Below, piece after piece: positions 43,249 through 51,448 of a stretch of DNA of 64,000 bases (within the stretch, counting starts at the first letter, position 1; the number at the start of each line of letters is the position of its first letter). Origin of the DNA: JBQLZQ01 sp052168355 (GTDB taxonomy: Bacteria > Pseudomonadota > Alphaproteobacteria > DSM-16000 > Inquilinaceae); contig JBQLZQ010000030.1 of the NCBI GenBank assembly GCA_052168355.1, positions 29,533-93,532 of the forward strand, given 5' to 3'. The translations under genes were made by a program, and so were the position numbers. A model generated the notes under the pieces. It made no database searches and had not been told where the DNA came from. It saw only the letters and a program-made list of their open reading frames with translations.

Positions 43249-44184
43249 ATGACCGGCCTCTTCAGCGACGTATTCCTGGGCGCGCTCCTGTTCGGCGCGG
43301 TCACGGCGGCCGTGCCGCTGCTCCTGGCCGGGCTGGGCGAGCAGATGTCCGAAAAGGCCGGCGTGCTGAACATCGGTATCGAAGGGATGATGATCGCGGG
43401 CGCTTATGCGGGTTTCCTGGGCGCCTTTCTGTCGGAGTCGATCTGGCTTGGATTTCTGACCGGTGCGCTCGGCGGGATGGGCGCGGCCACGCTCATGGTG
43501 CTTCTGTGCGTACGCCTGGGGCTCAACCAGATCGTCATCGGTATCGGATTGACGCTGGGCTTCGAGGGTCTGACGGCGCTGCTCCATCACTTTCAGTTTT
43601 CCCGGACCTACCCGCGCCTGTCCGCCGCCGACGTGACCGCCATTCCGGTGCTGTCCGACATTCCGGTCATCGGGCCGGCCTTTTTCCGGCACCATCTGCT
43701 CGTCTATCTTGCCGTGCTGCTGGTCGTCGCCATGACCTATCTCTATCGCCGCACCCATTTCGGGCTCAGCCTTCAGGCCGCCGGCGACAAGCCCGCGGCG
43801 CTCGACGTCGCCGGCGTCGATGTTGTTCGCACGCGCGCCATCGCGGTCCTGACGACCGGGATCATGGCCGGGCTGGGTGGGGCCTATCTCGCCAATATCG
43901 GGGCCGGCATCTTCGTGCCGTTTATCACCAACGGCGCGGGATTCCTGGGCATCGTCCTGGCCATGCTGGCGCGCGGGCGGCCGGTGTGGGTGCTGGTCGG
44001 AGCCATGGTCTTCGGCCTGTGCCTGTCCCTGACGACGGCGCTGCAGGTGGCCGGCATCAACATCCCGACCGATGTCATTCAGATGATCCCGTTCCTGGCG
44101 GTGATGGCCATGCTGGTGATGTTCGGACGCCGGTCCAGCCTGCCGGCGGCCCTTGGAATTCCATACGAACGCGGCGCGCGCTGA
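43249..44184 (+). CDS. ABC permease of BMP/nucleoside type (YufQ-like)
   Basis: A 311-residue permease; SEKAGVLNIGIEGMMIAGAYAG split over residues about 34-55 and the GLNQIVIGIGLTL segment are typical. It ends the importer genes; a gap of 64 bases with GGAGG and a GGGAGAAG site leads into the 4-pyridoxolactonase gene, so importer and B6 enzymes are probably in one transcript, linking the importer to vitamin B6. Confidence 0.9.
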   Translation: MTGLFSDVFLGALLFGAVTAAVPLLLAGLGEQMSEKAGVLNIGIEGMMIAGAYAGFLGAFLSESIWLGFLTGALGGMGAATLMVLLCVRLGLNQIVIGIGLTLGFEGLTALLHHFQFSRTYPRLSAADVTAIPVLSDIPVIGPAFFRHHLLVYLAVLLVVAMTYLYRRTHFGLSLQAAGDKPAALDVAGVDVVRTRAIAVLTTGIMAGLGGAYLANIGAGIFVPFITNGAGFLGIVLAMLARGRPVWVLVGAMVFGLCLSLTTALQVAGINIPTDVIQMIPFLAVMAMLVMFGRRSSLPAALGIPYERGAR

Positions 44185-44248
44185 ACTTGGAGGACGAACC
44201 AAACCGACCGCCCCGACGGGCGGGACCGGTCAAACAGGGAGAAGAAAG

Positions 44249-45055
44249 ATGTCCGATACAAAGGTCTACCTGCTGGACGGCGGGTCGCTGGTTCTCGACG
44301 GCTATCACGTCTTCTGGAACCGCGGGCCGGGCGGCGAGGTCCGGTTCCCGGTCTATTCGATCCTGATCGACCATGCCGAGGGCCGCTTCCTGGTCGATAC
44401 CGGCTACGACTACGACCACGTCATGAAGGTCCTGCCCTTCGAAAAGCCGATGCAGACCAAGGATCAGACCATCCCCGGCGCGCTGGGTCTGATCGGGCTG
44501 AAGCCCAAGGACATCGACGTGGTCTTCAACTCCCATTTTCATTTCGACCATTGCGGCGGGAACAAATACCTGCCCGACGCCAAGAAGATCTGTCACAAGG
44601 CCGAGGTGCCCCAGGCCTGCGATCCGCAGCCTTTCGAGCATCTGGGGTACTCCGATTTGAGCTTCTCGGCGGAGGCGGCGGAGGCCCGAAACGCCACCGA
44701 CCAACTGCTTCCCGGCACCACCCGCGCCAACTCCACCTTCGAGGGCATCGAAGGCGACGTCGAACTGGCCAAGGGCGTGAAGCTGTTCTTCACGCCCGGC
44801 CACTCGATCGGTCATTACAGCCTGATGGTCGAATTCTCCAAACGCCGTCCGATCCTGTTTACGATCGACGCCGCCTATACCCAGAAAAGCCTGGAAACGC
44901 TGTGCCAGGCGTCGTTCCACATCGACCCCGTGGCCGGCGTTCAGTCCATGCTCCGCGTCCGGAAGCTGGCGGCGGACCACGACGCCGAACTGATCTATTC
45001 GCACGATATGGAGAACTTCAAGACCTATCGGACCGGCACGCAGTTCTACGCTTGA
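44249..45055 (+). CDS. 4-pyridoxolactonase
   Basis: A 268-residue metallo-beta-lactamase fold enzyme with the two-zinc motif H96-x-H98-x-D100-H101 (NSHFHFDHCGG), a later zinc His in FTPGHSIGHYS, the bridging Asp in FTIDAAYTQKS and His in YSHDMENFKTY. The whole sequence, from MSDTKVYLLDGGSLVLDGYH to the last FYA, is almost identical to M. loti 4-pyridoxolactonase as I recall it. It hydrolyses 4-pyridoxolactone to 4-pyridoxate in the cytoplasm. AHL lactonases of the same superfamily lack these exact blocks. It opens the lactonase-aminotransferase-dehydrogenase gene trio, the same order as in M. loti. Confidence 0.93.
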   Translation: MSDTKVYLLDGGSLVLDGYHVFWNRGPGGEVRFPVYSILIDHAEGRFLVDTGYDYDHVMKVLPFEKPMQTKDQTIPGALGLIGLKPKDIDVVFNSHFHFDHCGGNKYLPDAKKICHKAEVPQACDPQPFEHLGYSDLSFSAEAAEARNATDQLLPGTTRANSTFEGIEGDVELAKGVKLFFTPGHSIGHYSLMVEFSKRRPILFTIDAAYTQKSLETLCQASFHIDPVAGVQSMLRVRKLAADHDAELIYSHDMENFKTYRTGTQFYA

Positions 45056-45078
45056 CTCAATCGAGGGAGAGCCGTCCC

Positions 45079-46257
45079 ATGCGCTATTCACCCACTGCCA
45101 AGCCGGTCTTCACCCTGACGTCGGGTCCCGTCGACGCCTATCCGGAAGTTCTGAACGGGCTCGGCCGGACCGTCCTTTACGACTATGACCCCGCCTTCCA
45201 GTCCCACTACGAGGCGGTGGTCGACAAGGCCCAGACGGCCATGCGACTGTCCAACAGACCCGTCATCCTGCATGGCGAACCCGTCCTGGGGCTGGAGGCG
45301 GCGGCGGCATCGCTGATCACGCCCGACGACACGGTGCTGAACCTGGCGTCGGGGGTCTATGGCAAGGGGTTCGGCTATTGGGCCAACCGCTATACGCCGA
45401 ACCTGCTCGAGATCGAGGTGCCCTACAACGAGGCGATCGACCCGCGGGCCGTCGCCGACAAGCTGGCCGCGCATCCCGAGATCAGCGTTGTGTCGGTCTG
45501 CCATCACGACACCCCGTCGGGAACGATCAATCCGATTGACGAGATCGGCGCCCTGGTCGCCGCCCATGGCGGCTATCTGATCGTCGACGCCGTGTCTTCC
45601 TTCGGCGGCATGGACACGCATCCCGAGGACTGCAAGGCCGACATCTACGTGACCGGTCCCAACAAATGCCTGGGCGCGCCGCCGGGGCTGACCATGATGG
45701 GGGTCAGCGACCGGGCCTGGGCCAAGATGAAGGCCAACGATTTGGCGCCGCGCGCCTCGATGCTCAGCATCGTCGATTGGGAAAACGCCTGGTCGAAGGA
45801 CGCGCCCTTTCCCTTCACGCCGTCCGTATCGGAAGTCAACGGGCTGGATATCGCGCTCGATCTCTATCTGCGCGAGGGACCCGAAAATGTCTGGGCCCGC
45901 CATGCCCTGACGGCTCGGGCGATGCGGGCCGGGGCCAAGGCCATGGGGCTGTCCCTCTGGGCGGCCAGCGAGGCCATCGCCTCTCCCACCACGACGGCCG
46001 TCCGGACGCCGTCGGGGATCGACGAAAAAGCGCTCCGGGACACCGCGCGGGAACGCTACGGCGTGGTGTTTTCGGCCGGGCGGGGCGAGACGCTGGGCAA
46101 GCTTACCCGCATCGGACACATGGGGCCGACGGCCCAGCCGATCTATGCCGTCGCGGCGCTGACGGCCCTTGGCGGGGCGCTTGGAATCCTCGGCCATCGC
46201 GTCGCGGTCGGCGACGGCATCGACGCGGCGCTGGCAATGATCAACGACGCCGCGTGA
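45079..46257 (+). CDS. Pyridoxamine-pyruvate aminotransferase
   Basis: A 392-residue fold-type I aminotransferase (class V). K196 in VTGPNKCLGAPPGL occupies the place of the lysine that forms the Schiff base with pyridoxal, which in this enzyme is a substrate rather than a bound cofactor. Blocks such as LYDYDPAFQSHYE, HGEPVLGLEAAAASLI and RIGHMGPTAQPIYA match the M. loti enzyme. It converts pyridoxamine and pyruvate to pyridoxal and L-alanine, feeding pyridoxamine into the route. GAGGGAG precedes the ATG by about ten bases. Serine-glyoxylate aminotransferase is the nearest alternative family but is less consistent with context. Confidence 0.93.
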   Translation: MRYSPTAKPVFTLTSGPVDAYPEVLNGLGRTVLYDYDPAFQSHYEAVVDKAQTAMRLSNRPVILHGEPVLGLEAAAASLITPDDTVLNLASGVYGKGFGYWANRYTPNLLEIEVPYNEAIDPRAVADKLAAHPEISVVSVCHHDTPSGTINPIDEIGALVAAHGGYLIVDAVSSFGGMDTHPEDCKADIYVTGPNKCLGAPPGLTMMGVSDRAWAKMKANDLAPRASMLSIVDWENAWSKDAPFPFTPSVSEVNGLDIALDLYLREGPENVWARHALTARAMRAGAKAMGLSLWAASEAIASPTTTAVRTPSGIDEKALRDTARERYGVVFSAGRGETLGKLTRIGHMGPTAQPIYAVAALTALGGALGILGHRVAVGDGIDAALAMINDAA

Positions 46258-46288
46258 CACCAACCCATAAGAAAACGAGGAACAGGAC

Positions 46289-47035
46289 ATGACGGATCGA
46301 CTTCAGGGAATGACGGCGCTGGTGACCGGGGCCGCGCAGGGGATCGGACGGGCCATCGCCAAGCGCCTGGCGGAGGATGGGGCCACTGTGGTGATCAGCG
46401 ATATCAATGCCGCCGGCGGCAAGGAGGCGGCCGACGCCATCGGCGGCAAGGCCAGCGCCATCGCCGCCGATATTTCCGATCCGGACTCGGTGCGCGCGCT
46501 CTTCGACCAGATCGAGTCGAAAACCGGCGGGATCGACATCCTGGTCAACAACGCCAGTATCGTGCCCTTTATCGCCTGGGACGCGGTCGATCTGGCGCAC
46601 TGGCAGAAGATCATTGCGGTCAATCTGACCGGCACTTTCATCGTGACGCGGGCAGCCACGGACCAGATGCGGGCCAAGGGCAAGACGGGCCGTGTCATCT
46701 CGATAGCCTCGAACACGTTCTTCGCCGGCACGCCGAACATGGCCGCCTATGTGGCGGCCAAGGGCGGCGTCATCGGGTTTACGCGGGCCCTTGCCACCGA
46801 GCTTGGGCCACATAACATCACGGTCAACGCGGTGACGCCCGGTCTGATCGAAAGCGATGGCGTCAAGGCCAGCCCCCACAACGAAGCCTTCGGCTTTGTC
46901 GAGATGCTTCAGGCCGTGAAGGGGAAGGGGCAACCCGAACACATCGCCGACGTGGTGGCGTTCCTTGCCTCCGACGACGCGCGCTGGATCACGGGGCAAA
47001 GCTTGAATGTCGACGCGGGCATGGTCCGGTATTGA
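46289..47035 (+). CDS. Pyridoxal 4-dehydrogenase (SDR)
   Basis: A 248-residue short-chain dehydrogenase: NAD-binding TGAAQGIG at residues 13-20, NNAS, catalytic Y154-x3-K158 in AAYVAAKGG, and the C-terminal NVDAGM. The blocks DILVNNASIVPFIAWD, SIASNTFFAGTPNMAAY and GLIESDGVKASPHNEAFGF match M. loti pyridoxal 4-dehydrogenase, which oxidizes pyridoxal (hemiacetal form) to 4-pyridoxolactone with NAD+. It closes the trio with the lactonase and aminotransferase genes. AGGAACAGG lies before the ATG. Confidence 0.93.
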   Translation: MTDRLQGMTALVTGAAQGIGRAIAKRLAEDGATVVISDINAAGGKEAADAIGGKASAIAADISDPDSVRALFDQIESKTGGIDILVNNASIVPFIAWDAVDLAHWQKIIAVNLTGTFIVTRAATDQMRAKGKTGRVISIASNTFFAGTPNMAAYVAAKGGVIGFTRALATELGPHNITVNAVTPGLIESDGVKASPHNEAFGFVEMLQAVKGKGQPEHIADVVAFLASDDARWITGQSLNVDAGMVRY

Positions 47036-47047
47036 CCGGCGACAAGG

Positions 47048-47079
47048 GGGCCAACGGCGCGGCGGGGCCGCTTTGGCCC
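47048..47079 (+). terminator. Hairpin after the pyridoxal dehydrogenase gene
   Basis: GGGCCAA (47048-47054) pairs with TTGGCCC (47073-47079); inner GGC/GCC bases may extend the stem imperfectly. It lies 12 bases after the last B6 gene and is a plausible end of that transcript, though no clear T run follows. Confidence 0.4.
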
Positions 47080-47156
47080 TGAAACCATTCCCCTCTCTGT
47101 CATAATCTGCCAGATAGGGGCTTGTTCAATAACCAATCGGGTAGGAAATAGTCAGG

Positions 47157-47390
47157 ATGACGGAGAACGAAGCGGCACGGGTCCAGGATTATCTGCGGCG
47201 CACCTTCGGCAACGACCGGATCGTCATCGACGTGCCACGAAAGAAAGGCGCGCCCGTTGAAGCCAGGATCGGCGACGAGTTTATCGGGGTCGTCCATCGC
47301 GACGAGGAGGACGGCGATGTGTCCTACTCGCTGTACATGACCATTCTGGAAGACGATCTGCCGCCGGCCAGTCCCACCGGCCGGAAATAG
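47157..47390 (+). CDS. DUF3126 family small protein
   Basis: A 77-residue soluble protein: LRRTFGNDRIVIDVPRKKG, then the family block IGDEFIGVVHRDEEDGDVSYSL. This matches the DUF3126 family of small alphaproteobacterial proteins of unknown role. Preceded by CAGG close to the ATG and an AT-rich leader with a possible promoter around 47118-47150. It is probably independent of both the B6 and the phosphonate loci on its two sides. It converges with phnF. Confidence 0.8.
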   Translation: MTENEAARVQDYLRRTFGNDRIVIDVPRKKGAPVEARIGDEFIGVVHRDEEDGDVSYSLYMTILEDDLPPASPTGRK

Positions 47391-47429
47391 TTCGGTCGTC
47401 TCCGCGACCGGGCGTTTCGAACCGGCCTC

Positions 47430-48179
47430 TCAGGTCTCGAAGACAAGCTGGACGCGGTCGCTGGCCAGGCGGGCGATGCCCACCTCCAGCGGCTGCCCGT
47501 CGATGTCGACGTTCAGCGAGTCCGTAACCAGAACCGGTCGGGTCCTGGCCAACCCTAAAAGCCGCGCTTCGGTCGGGGTCGGCAGGCGGGCCGTGACCCG
47601 GGTGACCTTGCGCGTGTAATCGGCGACGCCGCAGGCGGCCAGCGCGGCGGTGACCGATGTTTCGTGCCGAAAAACCTCCATCAGGGTGGGAAACCGGCGG
47701 CGGCTGAAATAATGGCTGGCCACGCTCAGCGGCGTGCCGTCCGCCTTGCCGATTTTTTCCAAGAGAATCAGGGGGGCGCCCGCCGGCACGCCCAGATCGG
47801 TTGCGATCGCGGCGGTCGCCTCGACCTCCTCCAACCGCAGCAGTTCGCCGGACGGATCCACCTGCTGGCGCCGGACATTCTCGCTGAACCGTGTGCGCTT
47901 GCCGATCGGATAGTCCAGCACGTGGGGTTGGATGAAGGTGCCGCGGCCCTGTTCCACCCGGATCACACCGCGATTCTGCAGCACGGCCATGGCCCGGCGG
48001 ACGGTATGGCGGTTGACCCCGAACCGCTCGGCCAGGGCCTTTTCCGTCGGCAGCTTGCGGTCCGCCGACGTCCGGCCGTGCTTGATGATCTCGCTGTTCA
48101 GGGTCTCCGCGATCTGCCGCCACAGGGCCAGACCGTCGCCGCGCGACAGGGCGGCCTGGGCGTCGTCTCGATCGGTCAC
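47430..48179 (-). CDS. phnF: Phosphonate operon regulator, GntR/HutC family
   Basis: A 249-residue regulator with a GntR winged helix (LPTEKALAERFGVNRHTVRRAM, split over residues about 43-64) and a UTRA effector domain (residues about 95-240). It is divergent from phnG, the usual place for PhnF, with a candidate PhnF site in the 107-base intergenic region. PhnF proteins repress phosphonate genes and are released by a phosphorus-related ligand. It is the only regulator visible in the phn locus; I saw no clear Pho box. Confidence 0.9.
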   Translation of the reverse strand: MTDRDDAQAALSRGDGLALWRQIAETLNSEIIKHGRTSADRKLPTEKALAERFGVNRHTVRRAMAVLQNRGVIRVEQGRGTFIQPHVLDYPIGKRTRFSENVRRQQVDPSGELLRLEEVEATAAIATDLGVPAGAPLILLEKIGKADGTPLSVASHYFSRRRFPTLMEVFRHETSVTAALAACGVADYTRKVTRVTARLPTPTEARLLGLARTRPVLVTDSLNVDIDGQPLEVGIARLASDRVQLVFET

Positions 48180-48258
48180 GGGCGCTCCCGAGTCATCGAA
48201 GTTTCACCAATTCGCGCTTGCCAGGAACGACTGGCGAGGGCATTCTCTAAAGATATCG

Positions 48259-48270
48259 ATGTATAGACCT
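48259..48270. promoter_or_regulatory. Candidate PhnF operator before phnG
   Basis: ATGTATAGACCT keeps nine of the twelve positions of the TGGTATAGACCA site described for mycobacterial PhnF, including the whole TATAGACC core. It lies 17 bases before the phnG start codon, where a bound repressor would block transcription. Confidence 0.6.
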
Positions 48271-48286
48271 ATTTGGCAAGGGTCGA

Positions 48287-48802
48287 ATGGCGCAGGACGC
48301 ACATACACAGGACCTTGGGGGTCGCGGCGACCACCCACACGGATCGTCGGACGGGGCGACGGCCGCCCGCCAGCGCTGGATGGCGGTGCTGGCCAAGGCA
48401 GAGCCGGCGGAACTGGAAGCGGCGTGGAAAGGCCTGGCCGACAAACCCGATCATACGTTCATGCGGCCGGCCGAGCCGGGGCTGGTGATGGTGCGCGGCC
48501 GGGCCGGGGGCGCCGGCGCGCGCTTCAATCTGGGCGAGATGTCGGTGACCCGCTGCGTCGTGCGTCTGGCCGACGGCGCCATGGGGTTTGGCTACGTCGC
48601 CGGGATTCGCCGGCGTCAGGCGGAGCTGGCGGCCCTGTTCGATGCTCTGTTGCAGGACCCGGCCCGGCGGGCGGAGCTTGAGAGCGCCGTGGTGGCGCCG
48701 CTGGAGGCGGCCCACCACCGGCGGCGCGACGCGCGCAGCCGCAAGGCCAGGGCCACGACGGTCGACTTCTATACCCTGGTGCGCGGAGACAACCCGTCAT
48801 GA
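48287..48802 (+). CDS. phnG: C-P lyase core subunit PhnG
   Basis: A 171-residue PhnG: ARQRWMAVLAKAEPAELEAAW near residues 27-47 and MVRGRAGGAGARFNLGEMSVTRC split over residues about 68-90 are the family blocks. PhnG, H, I and J form the (GHIJ)2 core that moves phosphonate onto ribose and breaks the C-P bond. The first 25 residues are polar, rich in Gly, His and Asp, and longer than in E. coli; the start could be later. ATGA overlap with phnH. Confidence 0.93.
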   Translation: MAQDAHTQDLGGRGDHPHGSSDGATAARQRWMAVLAKAEPAELEAAWKGLADKPDHTFMRPAEPGLVMVRGRAGGAGARFNLGEMSVTRCVVRLADGAMGFGYVAGIRRRQAELAALFDALLQDPARRAELESAVVAPLEAAHHRRRDARSRKARATTVDFYTLVRGDNPS

Positions 48803-49434
48803 CCGTTTCCCCGGTCGGCCAGTCGTCCGACCCCACCCCCGTACCGGACACCGGTTTCGCCGATCCGGTGTTCGACAGCCAGGCGGTGTTCCGCAGGGTT
48901 CTGTTCGCCCTGTCGCGGCCGGGTTTGCGTCAGCCCGTCGACCGGCCGGCATCGGTGCCGTCGCCGCTGACCCGGCCCACTGCCGGGGTGGCCCTGACGC
49001 TTCTCGACCATGATACGCCGGTGTGGCTGGACTCCGTCTTGCGGGTCGCGCCGGTGGCCTCCTATCTCCGGTTCCATTGCGGCTGCCCCCTGGTGTCGGC
49101 GCCGGAGGATGCCGACTTCGCTCTCATCGGCGACATCGCCGCCATCCCGCCGCTGGTCCGGTTTCGGCAGGGCGAGGACCGCTATCCCGACCGCTCGGCG
49201 ACCCTGGTCCTTCAATGCCCCAGCCTGGATGGCGGGCCGGCGCGTCGCCTGACGGGTCCCGGCATCGACGGCGCGGTGACCGTCGCACCCGCCGGCCTGG
49301 CCGACGCCTTCTGGGACGAGTGGGCGGCCAACGGCGCGCTTTACCCGCTGGGCGTCGACATCGTGCTGACCGACGGGCAAAGCCTTCTGGGCCTGCCGCG
49401 CACCGCGCGGTGCGTTCCTCTAAACGGGAGCTGA
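48799..49434 (+). CDS. phnH: C-P lyase core subunit PhnH
   Basis: A 211-residue PhnH with the family blocks FADPVFDSQAVFRRVLFALSRPG (split over residues about 20-42), LLDHDTPVWLD and the C-terminal YPLGVDIVLTDG. PhnH folds like a PLP aminotransferase domain but has no cofactor and serves as a scaffold in the core complex. Overlaps phnG by ATGA and is separated from phnI by a few bases. Confidence 0.93.
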   Translation: MTVSPVGQSSDPTPVPDTGFADPVFDSQAVFRRVLFALSRPGLRQPVDRPASVPSPLTRPTAGVALTLLDHDTPVWLDSVLRVAPVASYLRFHCGCPLVSAPEDADFALIGDIAAIPPLVRFRQGEDRYPDRSATLVLQCPSLDGGPARRLTGPGIDGAVTVAPAGLADAFWDEWAANGALYPLGVDIVLTDGQSLLGLPRTARCVPLNGS

Positions 49435-49439
49435 CGACC

Positions 49440-50540
49440 ATGTATGTCGCGGTCAAGGGCGGCGAGGCGGCGATCCGCAACACCCACGCGCTGATCGCCG
49501 AGGAACGCCGCGGCGATATCTCGGTGCCGGAACTGACGGTGGCGCAGATCAAGGCGCAGATGGGGCTGGCGGTGGACCGGGTGATGACCGAAGGCTCGCT
49601 CTACGACCGCGATCTGGCCGCCCTGGCGATCAAGCAGGCCCAGGGCGATCTGGTGGAGGCGATCTTTCTGGTCCGCGCCTACCGCACCACCCTGCCGCGG
49701 TTCGGCGAGTCGCGCCCCGTCGATACGGCGTCCATGGCCATCCGCCGCCGCATCTCCGCCACCTATAAGGACCTGCCAGGCGGGCAGGTGTTGGGGCCGA
49801 CCTACGACTATACCCACCGGCTGCTCGATTTCGCCCTGGCGGCGGAGCGAGACGAAACGGCGCCCGAGGCCCCGTCGTCCGACGAACCGGTGCCGCCCCG
49901 CATGCCCCGTGTCGCCGATATCCTCGATGGCGAGGGGCTGATCGAAGGCGAGGCGCCGGACGAGCCCGACGACCCCGTCTTCGACCTGACCCGCGATCCG
50001 ATGGCCTTTCCCGCCGGCCGCGCCCAGTGTCTTCAGGCCCTGGTCCGTGGCGACGAAGGGTTTCTATTGGCTCTTGGTTATTCCGTACAGCGCGGCTTTG
50101 GCGGCAATCACCCGTTTGTCGGCGAGATCCGCATGGGTGAGGTGGCGGTGGAAATCGAGCCGGAGGAATTGGGTTTTCCGGTCGAGATCGGCGACATCAC
50201 GGTGACCGAGTGCCAGATGATCAACCAGTTCGCCGGCAGCGAGTCCGCGCCGCCGCAATTCACCCGCGGCTACGGCCTGTCCTTTGGCCATTCCGAACGC
50301 AAGGCCATGGCCATGGCGCTGGTCGACCGCGCGTTGCGCGCCCGCGACCTCAACGAAGAACCCGCCTATCCGGCGCAGGACGAGGAATTCGTGCTGTATC
50401 ACAGCGACAATGTGGAAGCCTCGGGCTTTGTCCAGCACCTCAAGCTGCCGCACTATGTGGACTTTCAGGCCGAGCTGGAACTGGTCCGGCGGCTGCGGCG
50501 GGAGTTCGAGAACAACCGCCGGGCGGAGGCCGCGGAGTGA
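49440..50540 (+). CDS. phnI: C-P lyase core subunit PhnI (nucleosidase component)
   Basis: A 366-residue PhnI beginning MYVAVKGGEAAI, with RVADILDGEGLIEG, GYSVQRGFGGNHPFVGEIR and the His-rich SFGHSERKAMAMALVDRA blocks. With PhnG, H and L it exchanges the adenine of ATP for the phosphonate, giving a ribose 5-triphosphate 1-phosphonate. GGGAG precedes the ATG at 49440. Its stop overlaps the phnJ start (TGATG). Confidence 0.94.
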   Translation: MYVAVKGGEAAIRNTHALIAEERRGDISVPELTVAQIKAQMGLAVDRVMTEGSLYDRDLAALAIKQAQGDLVEAIFLVRAYRTTLPRFGESRPVDTASMAIRRRISATYKDLPGGQVLGPTYDYTHRLLDFALAAERDETAPEAPSSDEPVPPRMPRVADILDGEGLIEGEAPDEPDDPVFDLTRDPMAFPAGRAQCLQALVRGDEGFLLALGYSVQRGFGGNHPFVGEIRMGEVAVEIEPEELGFPVEIGDITVTECQMINQFAGSESAPPQFTRGYGLSFGHSERKAMAMALVDRALRARDLNEEPAYPAQDEEFVLYHSDNVEASGFVQHLKLPHYVDFQAELELVRRLRREFENNRRAEAAE

Positions 50541-51448
50541 TGAGCGCCGCCGCACCCGCGACGACGGTCGAGGCCGGCTACAACTTCGCCTATCTCGACG
50601 AGCAGACCAAGCGGATGATCCGCCGCGCCCTGCTCAAGGCGGTGGCCATTCCCGGCTATCAGGTGCCGTTCGGCGGCCGGGAAATGCCGCTGCCCTACGG
50701 GTGGGGGACCGGCGGGATGCAGGTGACGGCCAGCGTCATCGGCCCCGACGATGTGCTCAAGGTCATCGATCAGGGCGCCGACGACACCACCAACGCCGTC
50801 AACATCCGCCGGTTCTTCGAACGGGTGACGGGGGTGGCCACCACCGAGGCGACGGCCGACGCCACGTTGATCCAGACTCGCCACCGCATCCCCGAAAGGA
50901 CGCTCGGCGAGGATCAGATCCTCATCTACCAGGTCCCCCAGCCCGAACCGCTGCGCAAGCTGGAGCCGCGCGAGACGGAAACCCGGGTCATGCATGGCTA
51001 TGCCGACTACGGCCTGATGCATGTTCAGCTTTATGAGGACATTGCCCGCTACGGTCACATCGCCACCGCCTACAGCTACCCGGTCATGGTGCATGGACGC
51101 TATCTCATGTCGCCGTCCCCGATCCCCAAATTCGACAATCCGAAGATGCATAACGCGCCGTTTCTGCAGCTGTTCGGGGCCGGGCGGGAAAAGCGCATCT
51201 ATGCGATCCCGCCCCATACCGAGGTGCGCAGCCTCGATTTCGAGGATCACCCCTTCACGGTGCAGCGGTGGCGCGACGTGTGCGGCCTGTGCGGGGCGGG
51301 CGACAGCTACCTCGATGAAATCGTGCTCGACGATCGCGGCCAGCACATGTTCGTGTGCTCCGACAGCCACCATTGCACGACGCGGCGTGACCAGGGGCAT
51401 CGGGGCCCCTTCGCCGGTCATCCCCTGGCCGCCGGAGACGGGGCATGA
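50540..51448 (+). CDS. phnJ: Alpha-D-ribose 1-methylphosphonate 5-phosphate C-P lyase PhnJ
   Basis: A 302-residue radical SAM C-P lyase. Cysteines at 248, 251, 273 and 279 give the PhnJ pattern CX2CX21CX5C; three bind the 4Fe-4S cluster and the last is the likely radical-relay Cys. A GYADYGLMHVQLYEDIARYG block lies near residues 153-172. It cleaves the carbon-phosphorus bond to release the hydrocarbon. All key residues are intact, so the pathway should be functional. ATGA overlap with phnK. Confidence 0.95.
   Translation: MSAAAPATTVEAGYNFAYLDEQTKRMIRRALLKAVAIPGYQVPFGGREMPLPYGWGTGGMQVTASVIGPDDVLKVIDQGADDTTNAVNIRRFFERVTGVATTEATADATLIQTRHRIPERTLGEDQILIYQVPQPEPLRKLEPRETETRVMHGYADYGLMHVQLYEDIARYGHIATAYSYPVMVHGRYLMSPSPIPKFDNPKMHNAPFLQLFGAGREKRIYAIPPHTEVRSLDFEDHPFTVQRWRDVCGLCGAGDSYLDEIVLDDRGQHMFVCSDSHHCTTRRDQGHRGPFAGHPLAAGDGA

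Noticed and set aside
44249..45055. AHL (quorum-sensing) lactonase
   Set aside because: The metallo-beta-lactamase fold is shared, but the sequence blocks and the neighbours (pyridoxamine-pyruvate aminotransferase, pyridoxal dehydrogenase) point to 4-pyridoxolactonase.
48180..48286. Pho box upstream of phnG
   Set aside because: No pair of CTGTCAT-like units with correct spacing was found on either strand; only the PhnF-like site is supported.
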